This document shows positions 1 through 5,100 of a stretch of DNA of 5,267 bases, piece after piece. Source of the DNA: Deltaproteobacteria bacterium (GTDB taxonomy: Bacteria; Desulfobacterota; Desulfarculia; Adiutricales; Adiutricaceae); NCBI GenBank assembly GCA_031278835.1, contig JAITJP010000179.1, positions 1-5,267 on the forward strand, written 5' to 3'. How positions within the stretch are numbered: the first letter of the stretch is position 1; every line of letters starts with the position of its first letter. A model generated the notes under the pieces. That model saw nothing but the letters and a program-made list of their open reading frames with translations. It made no database searches and was not told the DNA's origin. The position numbers and the translations under genes were made by a program.

Positions 1-1
1 A

Positions 2-556
2 AATCATTTAGCTTGGTGCCTGGCCTTCGCTTTTATAAACGTCCTGGTCTTGGCCTCTGGTTATAAACTTATAGATATTCCCATATCGACCCGTCTGATT
101 ATTTTGTTTTTTTTCGCCACTGGGGCCCTGGGCGCTCTGGAAATGTTGTCTAAAGAAACCATAAAATTATTTAATATCATTAGTTTTTTAGAGATTATCA
201 TAAAAAAAAGCATGCCTAAGGTAATTTTAAAACTATCTTACTATATTATCTTTAGCGCTACCATGGTTTGTTTTTTTATATTATTTTATATTATACCAGA
301 AATATCAAAACAAAATACTAATGAATTAGCCTTTTTAGCTTCAAACCCTAGAATAGTTTTTATATTAACCAGTCCCGAACGTCTGCTTTTAATCATTCCA
401 ATACTGGTTTATTTTTACGCTCGGCTCTATTCCATAGCCTTCAAGGGCCAAATAAAAAAACCAATATTTTTATTTTTAATGACCGATTGGCTCTCTTGGA
501 TTTGCCTAATCATGGTCGCCTTGATTTATTTAGCCAGCGGCACCAGGTTTTACTAA
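2..556 (+). CDS. Hypothetical multi-pass membrane protein, 3' part only
   Basis: The reading frame is open from the left edge of the window (first full codon at base 2) to TAA at 554-556, giving 184 residues, so the start lies outside. A TTG at 50 could be read as a start, but the frame runs through it with equally hydrophobic codons, so truncation by the window edge is likelier. About five hydrophobic segments are visible: one at the left edge (LAWCLAFAFINVLVLA), then ones beginning near STRLIILFFF, VILKLSYYII, ERLLLIIPIL and PIFLFLMTDW. Short basic stretches such as IIIKKSMPK lie between them. This indicates an integral inner-membrane protein. I recognise no family and assign no function. 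Composition is odd: bases 151-360 are about 22% GC, against about 45% in the first 150 bases. The gene ends about 50 bp before a strong terminator, so it is not part of the pst operon. Confidence 0.7.
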   Translation, partial: NHLAWCLAFAFINVLVLASGYKLIDIPISTRLIILFFFATGALGALEMLSKETIKLFNIISFLEIIIKKSMPKVILKLSYYIIFSATMVCFFILFYIIPEISKQNTNELAFLASNPRIVFILTSPERLLLIIPILVYFYARLYSIAFKGQIKKPIFLFLMTDWLSWICLIMVALIYLASGTRFY

Positions 557-604
557 CCCGACCCGCCCCATCAAGTTTTACTGGCCCCCTTGATCCTTTA
601 AACC

Positions 605-656
605 GTCCCCGGGTTTTCTCGGCCCTGGCCCAGAAAACCCGGGGGCCTTTTTTTTT
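605..656 (+). terminator. Strong Rho-independent terminator
   Basis: The left arm CCCCGGGTTTTCT (607-619) is perfectly complementary to AGAAAACCCGGGG (632-644), a 13-bp stem that extends two more pairs (605-606 with 645-646) if one G-T pair is allowed. The 12-base loop contains GGCC twice. The stem is followed by nine T (648-656) and a further T-rich run. There is no A-tract on the left side, so it should act on rightward transcription only. It closes the upstream membrane-protein gene and insulates pstC from readthrough. Confidence 0.93.
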
Positions 657-660
657 ATTT

Positions 661-675
661 TTGGCCCTGGGCCAA
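661..675. repeat. Perfect 15-bp palindrome
   Basis: TTGGCCC (661-667) and GGGCCAA (669-675) are exact inverted repeats around a central T (668). The element sits directly after the T-tract of the terminator and 15 bp before the Pho-box-like repeats. It could be an operator for a dimeric regulator, a weak second hairpin, or chance, since GGCC is very frequent in this genome. Confidence 0.5.
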
Positions 676-690
676 TCGAGAGCTCAAAGG

Positions 691-719
691 TTTTACAAAT
701 ATTTTACATTCGTTAAATA
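691..719 (+). promoter_or_regulatory. Pho-box-like direct repeats upstream of pstC
   Basis: TTTTACA occurs at 691-697 and again, identically, at 702-708; a degenerate third copy TTAAATA lies at 713-719. The period is exactly 11 bp, with 4-bp AT-rich or mixed spacers. Known Pho boxes bound by PhoB-family regulators are 7-bp direct repeats with 4-bp spacers, and Bacillus PhoP sites are TTAACA-like repeats, so both geometry and sequence fit. The position, 34-62 bp before the pstC start and after the upstream terminator, is where autoregulation by the PhoB encoded at the end of this operon would act. Assignment to PhoB is inference from this layout. Confidence 0.6.
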
Positions 720-739
720 GGTATTTGGTTATTTTCGTC

Positions 740-745
740 AATAAT
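740..745 (+). promoter_or_regulatory. Candidate -10 element of the pstC promoter
   Basis: AATAAT matches the TATAAT consensus at five of six positions. No good -35 lies 17 bp upstream (717-722 is ATAGGT). That is expected for PhoB-activated promoters, where the Pho box replaces the -35. A weak fourth 11-bp repeat position (724-730, TTTGGTT) would end 9 bp before this -10, close to the arrangement seen in known Pho promoters. A start site about 7 bp downstream would fall at or next to the pstC ATG. Confidence 0.35.
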
Positions 746-752
746 TTTTCTC

Positions 753-1670
753 ATGAGAGTTGGAGAAACCAAAAACCGGATTTTCAAGGGCCTGACGGCC
801 ATGGCCTCGGTTAGCGTCTTACTAATCGTTTTGGCCATGCTGGTCACCTTGATAATCCAATCATTACCGGCCCTGCGGCAATTTGGTCTAATTAATTTTT
901 TGACCACCGCTGAATGGAATTACTCCACCAATAATTTTGGGGCCCTAAGGCCCTTGTTTGGCACCTTCCTAAGTACCGTCCTGGCCTTAATCGTGGCCAT
1001 TCCCGTGGCCATGGGCATGGCCATTTTCCTGACCGAACTTTGCCCCAATAAATTACGCTCCACCATTGGCACGACCTTGGAACTCCTGGCGGCCATCCCC
1101 AGTATCATTTATGGCATGTGGGGTCTATTCATAATGGCTCCCTTTTTGGAGACTTATTTTCAGCCCTTGGTCAGCCTGAGTTTGGGGCGACTGCCTATAA
1201 TCGGATCCTTTTTTCAAGCCAAATTTGCCGGCGGGGTTAATATTTTTACGGCCTCGATGATCCTATCGGTCATGATTATCCCCTTTATTTCAAGCATAGC
1301 CAGAGAGGCCATGGCCCAGGTTCCTCCGATGCTCAAAGAATCATCTTACGGGCTGGGGGCGACCCGCTGGGAGACCTTAATACACGTGGTCATCCCTTAC
1401 ACCAAAATGGCCTTGGCCGGCGGCATAATCTTGGCCATGGGCCGGGCCCTGGGTGAGACCATGGCCGTGACCTATGTCATAGGCAATCGTCACGCTGGTT
1501 TGGATTCCATTTTTTCGCCTTACACGACCATCACCTCGGTCATGGCCAATGAATTTAACGAAGCCGATGGCATTAAGCTCTCGTCATTGTTTGCCTTGGC
1601 CCTAATCCTGTTTTTGGCAAATTTCTTAACCCTGTCCGTAGCCAAAAGGTTACTGGGCGGAAAAAAATAA
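753..1670 (+). CDS. pstC: Phosphate ABC transporter permease PstC
   Basis: This is one of the two inner-membrane permease subunits of the high-affinity phosphate importer PstSCAB; with PstA it forms the phosphate path. The 305-residue length is normal. A first membrane helix covers roughly residues 13-36, followed by a periplasmic segment with the family-typical TTAEWN (51-56) and FGALRPLFGT (62-71). Further typical stretches are FLTELCP (92-98), LLAAIPSIIYGMWGLF (111-126) and the cytoplasmic coupling (EAA) loop KESSYGLGATRWE (195-207). GRALGETMAV (230-239) carries the Arg and Glu shown to matter for transport in E. coli PstC. ATG 753 is the only start: TAA at 714-716 closes the frame upstream and no ATG, GTG or TTG lies between. 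No Shine-Dalgarno precedes it, so translation may be leaderless or weak. It is the first gene of the operon; pstS, which often precedes it, is absent. Confidence 0.96.
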   Translation: MRVGETKNRIFKGLTAMASVSVLLIVLAMLVTLIIQSLPALRQFGLINFLTTAEWNYSTNNFGALRPLFGTFLSTVLALIVAIPVAMGMAIFLTELCPNKLRSTIGTTLELLAAIPSIIYGMWGLFIMAPFLETYFQPLVSLSLGRLPIIGSFFQAKFAGGVNIFTASMILSVMIIPFISSIAREAMAQVPPMLKESSYGLGATRWETLIHVVIPYTKMALAGGIILAMGRALGETMAVTYVIGNRHAGLDSIFSPYTTITSVMANEFNEADGIKLSSLFALALILFLANFLTLSVAKRLLGGKK

Positions 1671-1683
1671 AAAGCCATTTATT

Positions 1684-1704
1684 GGCCCAACCTAGAGTTG
1701 AGCC
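1684..1704 (+). other. Small hairpin in the pstC-pstA gap
   Basis: GGCCCAAC (1684-1691) pairs with GTTGAGCC (1697-1704) with one mismatch around a five-base loop. An AT-rich stretch follows, but there is no clean T-tract. It lies 14 bp after the pstC stop in a 77-bp gap, the longest between the transporter genes. It may stabilise or process the mRNA, or partly attenuate transcription; chance cannot be excluded. TTGAGC (1698-1703) and TTTAAA (1721-1726) are also spaced 17 bp apart like a weak promoter. Confidence 0.3.
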
Positions 1705-1747
1705 CATCTTAAATTTAATTTTTAAAAAGCTTATCTGGTGAGCGGAA

Positions 1748-2593
1748 GTGGATAACCTCAAACGTCGTAAGATCATAAACTATGTGGCCATGACCTTGGC
1801 CAGCTTGTGCGCGGCGGTCGGGTTGGCTTTATTGTTTATTATTCTTTACAACGTTTTGGTCGAGGGTATTGGATCTTTAAGGTTAAGATTGTTTACTCAA
1901 GATCCGGCCCCGCCCAATTTACCCAATGTGGGCGGGCTTAGATGCGCCTTTTTGGGCCAGGGTTTACTGACTTTAGTGGCTTCCATTATCGGGGTGCCCT
2001 TGGGCGTTTTGGGCGGAACTTATTTGGCCGAATACGGCCGTCACTTAAAGATCTGCAGGTTGATCAGCACCTTAAGCGACATGGCCGTTTCCATTCCCTC
2101 GATCGTCATTGGCACCTTTGCCTACGCCATTTTGGTTAAACCCATGGGGGTTTTTAATGGCTGGGCCGGGGCCGTGGCTTTGGCCATCATTATCTTACCT
2201 ATTATCGTCAGAACCACGGAAGAAATGATGACCATGGTGCCCTGGGCCTTAAGGGAAGCGGCTTTCGCCTTGGGGGCCCCTTACCATAAAGTCATCACCA
2301 GTATCGTTTGGCGATCGGCCATGAGCGGGATCTTTACCGGAATTTTATTGGCCATAGCCAGGGTGGCCGGGGAAACGGCCCCGCTGCTTTTTACTTCCTT
2401 TAACAGTAATCACTTTCAGCTTAACTTGAATCAGGCCGTGCCATCTCTGACGGTTAGCATTTATCAATACGCCGCCTCGCCCTATGAGAACTGGGTGGGC
2501 ATGGCTTGGGCGGCCGCCTTTGTCATCACCATTCTAGTTCTTTTCCTAAACATTATGGGCCGGGTAATCATTAAACTGAAAAAAAGGGATTAA
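1748..2593 (+). CDS. pstA: Phosphate ABC transporter permease PstA
   Basis: This is the second inner-membrane permease subunit, partner of PstC. At 281 residues it has the usual length. There is one N-terminal helix (about 13-39) after a basic start (KRRK). The family-typical periplasmic segment LFTQDPAPPNLPNVGGL (48-64) follows, then IGVPLGVLGGTYLAEYG (81-97), SDMAVSIPSIVIGTFAY (110-126), the coupling loop EAAFALGAPYHK (170-181) and ARVAGETAPLLFT (204-216), the PstA counterpart of the PstC GRALGET motif. A last helix spans about 250-272, with a basic C-terminus. The start is GTG at 1748; GGTGAG (1737-1742) is a plausible ribosome binding site five bases upstream. A typical PstA has GTLLLV where this one has GQGLLTL (70-76), a mild variation. 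Only 6 bp separate the stop from pstB, so the two are surely cotranscribed. Confidence 0.95.
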   Translation: MDNLKRRKIINYVAMTLASLCAAVGLALLFIILYNVLVEGIGSLRLRLFTQDPAPPNLPNVGGLRCAFLGQGLLTLVASIIGVPLGVLGGTYLAEYGRHLKICRLISTLSDMAVSIPSIVIGTFAYAILVKPMGVFNGWAGAVALAIIILPIIVRTTEEMMTMVPWALREAAFALGAPYHKVITSIVWRSAMSGIFTGILLAIARVAGETAPLLFTSFNSNHFQLNLNQAVPSLTVSIYQYAASPYENWVGMAWAAAFVITILVLFLNIMGRVIIKLKKRD

Positions 2594-2599
2594 GGTTTA

Positions 2600-3355
2600 A
2601 TGGAAGATTTATTGTCAGTAAATAATTTGGATTTTTTCTATGGGGACAATCACGCCTTAAAGGACGTGACTTTGCCGATTAAGAAAAATAAGATTACCTC
2701 CTTGATCGGCCCCTCGGGTTGCGGCAAAACGACTCTCCTAAGGTGTTTTAACCGTATGCACGATCTCTACCCCAATAATCGCTACCAAGGGGAGATCATG
2801 ATGGACGGCCAAAATATCTTAGGGGATCAAGTTGACGTCATTAACCTTAGAAATTCCATGGGCATGGTCTTTCAAAAACCCACGCCTTTTCCCATGAGTA
2901 TCTTTGACAACGTGGCTTACGGCCTTAGGCTAAAAAGTATACGCAATACCAGCACTTTAAAGGAAAAAGTCGAAAAAGCCTTACGTCAGGCCGCCGTTTG
3001 GGAAGAAGTCAAAGATCGCTTAAACGAAAACGCCCAGGGCCTGTCCGGCGGTCAGCAACAAAGACTGGTCATCGCCCGGACCCTGGCCGTGGAACCCAAG
3101 GTCATTCTTTTTGATGAGTCCACGAGCGCGTTGGATCCCATATCCAGTAAGAAGATCGAAGAACTCATGGTCGAATTGAAAGAAGACGTCACCATTATCG
3201 CCGTGACCCACAATATGCAGCAGGCGGCCAGAATTTCTGACTTCACGGCCCTAATGTACATAGGATCTTTAGTCGAGTATGACGACACGGCCACTATTTT
3301 TACTAAACCAAAACATAAAATGACCGAGGAATACGTGACCGGTCGTTTTGGTTGA
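2600..3355 (+). CDS. pstB: Phosphate ABC transporter ATP-binding protein PstB
   Basis: This is the cytoplasmic ATPase that powers phosphate import through PstC and PstA. At 251 residues it is full length. Visible motifs in order: Walker A GPSGCGKTT (37-45, K43); Q-loop VFQKPTPFPMSIFDNVAYGLR (Q92); signature LSGGQQQR (148-155); Walker B VILFDES (168-174) with catalytic Glu173; D-loop SALD (176-179); switch His204 in THNMQQAAR. The RCFNRMHDL and KPTPFPMSI stretches are characteristic of PstB rather than of other ABC ATPases. The family almost always has DEP after Walker B; here codon 174 is TCC (Ser) instead of a Pro codon, a single-base change. The catalytic residues are intact, so activity is expected. 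The start ATG follows pstA by 6 bp, with AAGG overlapping the pstA stop. Confidence 0.97.
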   Translation: MEDLLSVNNLDFFYGDNHALKDVTLPIKKNKITSLIGPSGCGKTTLLRCFNRMHDLYPNNRYQGEIMMDGQNILGDQVDVINLRNSMGMVFQKPTPFPMSIFDNVAYGLRLKSIRNTSTLKEKVEKALRQAAVWEEVKDRLNENAQGLSGGQQQRLVIARTLAVEPKVILFDESTSALDPISSKKIEELMVELKEDVTIIAVTHNMQQAARISDFTALMYIGSLVEYDDTATIFTKPKHKMTEEYVTGRFG

Positions 3356-3395
3356 GCGATTATATCTGGTAAAATTAACGCAAGGAAAAAAATAT

Positions 3396-4076
3396 ATGAC
3401 CATGACAGACCGAGATTTAAGCGTCATTAGGGCCAAACTGGCCGTGATGGGCCAGCTGGCCACGGATATGTTTGCCCAGGCCTGGCAAGCCCTAGCCAAG
3501 TCAGACCATGAACTGGCCCGCTCCATCATCGCCAAAGACTCCCAGGTCGATGCCCTGGAAAACGAGATCGAAACTCTGTGCTTAACCTTTCTGGCCCTTA
3601 AGGCCCCCAAGGCCCTGGAGCTAAGATTTGCCGTGGCCGTGACCAGGCTTACCAACGAAATCGAACGCATCGCCGATCACTCAACGGTTATTTGCCGAGA
3701 GACCGTCACTAGGCACCTGGGCCCTTATTGGGTTAGGGTTCCAGAGTTTAACCAAATGGCCGAAATGACCGGGAGCATGGTTAGCCGGGCCATGGACTGC
3801 TTTTTCGCCTCAGACGATCAAGCTTACCTGAGCCTGCTGGAAGATGACCGAAAGGTCGGCCATATCCAGAAAAAATTAAACGAGTATTTAATCGCTCAGA
3901 TGGCCAAGGATCCGGAAAAGGCCCTAGACATCGTTTCCTTAATAAACGTCATTAGGCGCGTCGAAAGGGTGGCTGACCACGCCAAAAATATCGCCATCAT
4001 GGTGCCCTACGTAACCAAGGGTATCCTCCTGCGGCACAGCCAAGAGGCCGGATCCGAAGCCGACAATGACCATTAA
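3396..4076 (+). CDS. phoU: Phosphate signalling protein PhoU
   Basis: PhoU is a cytoplasmic all-helical protein that links the Pst transporter to the PhoR/PhoB pathway and damps signalling and uptake when phosphate is plentiful. The product has 226 residues, normal for the family. It shows the two-fold internal repeat: ERIADH at 90-95 and ERVADH at 190-195, exactly 100 residues apart. These match the conserved E-x3-D metal-cluster motifs of the two three-helix bundles. Linker LEDDRKVGHIQKKLNEYL (148-165) resembles the start of the second bundle in other PhoU proteins. I chose ATG 3396 because AAGGA (3382-3386) lies nine bases upstream; the frame stays open back to TTG 3348, but that start overlaps the end of pstB and would add unconserved residues. 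ATG 3402 is a less well spaced alternative. The gap to pstB is 40 bp. Confidence 0.94.
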   Translation: MTMTDRDLSVIRAKLAVMGQLATDMFAQAWQALAKSDHELARSIIAKDSQVDALENEIETLCLTFLALKAPKALELRFAVAVTRLTNEIERIADHSTVICRETVTRHLGPYWVRVPEFNQMAEMTGSMVSRAMDCFFASDDQAYLSLLEDDRKVGHIQKKLNEYLIAQMAKDPEKALDIVSLINVIRRVERVADHAKNIAIMVPYVTKGILLRHSQEAGSEADNDH

Positions 4077-4089
4077 AAAAACAAATAGA

Positions 4090-4120
4090 TTTTGGGCCAA
4101 CTGGCCAAAGTCAATTTAAT
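4090..4120 (+). promoter_or_regulatory. Possible internal promoter with palindrome before phoB
   Basis: In the 78-bp phoU-phoB gap, GGCC (4095-4098) and GGCC (4103-4106) flank AACT. The symmetry extends as TTT (4091-4093) and AAA (4107-4109), with one unpaired G (4094). Overlapping this, TTGGGC (4092-4097) and TTTAAT (4115-4120) are spaced 17 bp apart; the latter matches the -10 consensus at five of six positions, the former is a poor -35. A promoter here would allow phoB expression independent of the long pst transcript. No T-tract follows, so it is not a terminator. Confidence 0.3.
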
Positions 4121-4154
4121 TAAGGCACGATAGGAGAAGGAAAGGTCGGGCAAA

Positions 4155-4844
4155 ATGCTGATAATGATGATTGAAGATGAAGCCGCTCTTAGAGAAGTTA
4201 TTGAATATAACCTGACTCGGGAAGGTTACCAGGTCACGGCCTTTGACAACGCCAATGACGCCCTGATCGCCGTTGAGGATTGCCCGCCGGATCTGGTTTT
4301 ACTGGATCTGATGCTGCCTGGCCTCCAGGGGCTTCAGTTTCTGGACATCTTTCGCCAAAAGGATCAAAAAACTCCGGTCATCATTATCTCGGCCAGGACC
4401 TCCGAGGATGACATAATCAGGGCCTTGGAGCGAGGGGCCGACGACTATCTGCCCAAACCCTTTAGCCTAAAGCTCTTGGAGACCAAGGTCAAGGTGGCTT
4501 TAAGGCGCCTAAGCGGCGAGACCTCCAATACGGGTTTTTTTTCTAGCGGTGGGGTCAGCGTGGAACTGGACTCCCATAAGGCCATCTGTGACAACAACGA
4601 ACTGCAGCTTACCCAAAAAGAATTCGATCTCCTGGCCCTTTTTATCAGAAAACCGGGAAAAGTTTTTACCCGAAATCAGCTTTTAAATATCATTTGGGGC
4701 TATGAAAATGACGTCAACAGCCGGACCGTGGACGTTCATATGGCCATGCTCAGAAAAAAACTCTCCGACAAAGGCCGTTTCATAAAAACCCTGCCTAAGA
4801 TCGGTTACCTGTGGGAAGCCCGAATGGCCGACACGGCTAGATAA
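4155..4844 (+). CDS. phoB: PhoB-type phosphate response regulator (OmpR family)
   Basis: This is a DNA-binding response regulator of the phosphate two-component system, expected to activate pst genes through Pho boxes once phosphorylated by PhoR. The 229 residues comprise a receiver domain (about 1-118) and a winged-helix effector domain (about 130-225). Receiver residues are all present: acidic pocket E7/D8, phosphoacceptor D51 in LVLLDLMLPG, S79 in IIISAR, K101 in YLPKPFS. The effector domain has QLTQKEFDLLALFI (151-164), VFTRNQLLNIIWG (170-182) and the recognition helix RTVDVHMAMLRKKL (190-203). The protein ends with GYLWEARMADTAR, where most family members have GYR followed by an aromatic or Leu. 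The purine-rich AGGAGAAGGAAAGG (4132-4145) supplies a ribosome binding site nine bases before ATG 4155. PhoB rather than another OmpR-family member is inferred from the operon context. phoR does not follow it, and I see no proper terminator after it. Confidence 0.92.
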   Translation: MLIMMIEDEAALREVIEYNLTREGYQVTAFDNANDALIAVEDCPPDLVLLDLMLPGLQGLQFLDIFRQKDQKTPVIIISARTSEDDIIRALERGADDYLPKPFSLKLLETKVKVALRRLSGETSNTGFFSSGGVSVELDSHKAICDNNELQLTQKEFDLLALFIRKPGKVFTRNQLLNIIWGYENDVNSRTVDVHMAMLRKKLSDKGRFIKTLPKIGYLWEARMADTAR

Positions 4845-5100
4845 AAACCGCTTAGCCAGGACGGCCAGAAAAAAAAATACAAAAAACGGAAAATCAAAAG
4901 CCCAAAAAATTAAAATTAAAAAAAACAAAGCAAAGGCGGCCCCAAAAAAAAGGCCAATCGCCTCAGCCAGTCTAGTTTAAAGGAAATGAATTTTGTAAAA
5001 AACTTTAATCATTGGGACTAGTCATAAGCGAGATAGATTCTATTGGTAACATAATATTTAGATAAAAGTTTAATGATTGGGTCAGTATTGTTAATTAACT
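4845..5100. other. Gene-poor A-rich then AT-rich stretch
   Basis: I find no supportable gene here. From about 4867 to 4950 the + strand is strongly A-rich, with several runs of seven to nine A; from about 4975 it is AT-rich with frequent stops in all + frames. The usual occupant after phoB, the kinase gene phoR, shows no recognisable trace. Together with the degenerate phoB copy that follows, it looks like eroded DNA. Confidence 0.6.
4999..5081 (+). repeat. Pair of imperfect 18-bp direct repeats
   Basis: AAAACTTTAATCATTGGG (4999-5016) and AAAAGTTTAATGATTGGG (5064-5081) agree at 16 of 18 positions and start 65 bp apart. The two differences are both C in the first copy and G in the second. Similarity fades outward (17 of 25 over 4986-5010 against 5051-5075). 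They may be remnants of a small duplication or paired binding sites; AT-rich chance similarity is possible. Confidence 0.4.

Noticed and set aside
50..556. TTG at 50 as the true start of the first gene
   Set aside because: The frame is open and hydrophobic back to base 2 with no stop, and no ribosome binding site precedes the TTG; a gene cut by the window edge is simpler.
487..720. 77-residue + frame across the first gene's end and the terminator
   Set aside because: It reads straight through a strong intrinsic terminator and its Pro/Arg/Phe-rich product reflects the hairpin sequence.
3348..3395. Longer phoU starting at TTG 3348
   Set aside because: It overlaps the end of pstB and lacks a ribosome binding site, whereas ATG 3396 has AAGGA nine bases upstream and gives a normal-length PhoU.
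3269..3670. 133-residue minus-strand open frame opposite pstB and phoU
   Set aside because: It is fully antisense to two clearly conserved genes, has no recognisable domain, and is explained by the codon usage of the sense strand.
4825..4867. Hairpin at the end of phoB as its terminator
   Set aside because: TGGCCG...GGCTA (4825-4839) and TAGCC...GGCCA (4853-4867) pair at 12 of 15 positions, but a run of A, not T, follows on the + strand, and half the stem is coding sequence.
4913..4962. Minus-strand terminator (GGCC/GGCC stem followed by a T-rich run when read leftward)
   Set aside because: The core stem is only four pairs with a ten-base loop, and no leftward gene is visible to its right in the window.
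4986..5021. Eleven-codon open frame as a leader peptide
   Set aside because: The AAAGGA before it is only one base from the ATG, and no gene follows that it could regulate.
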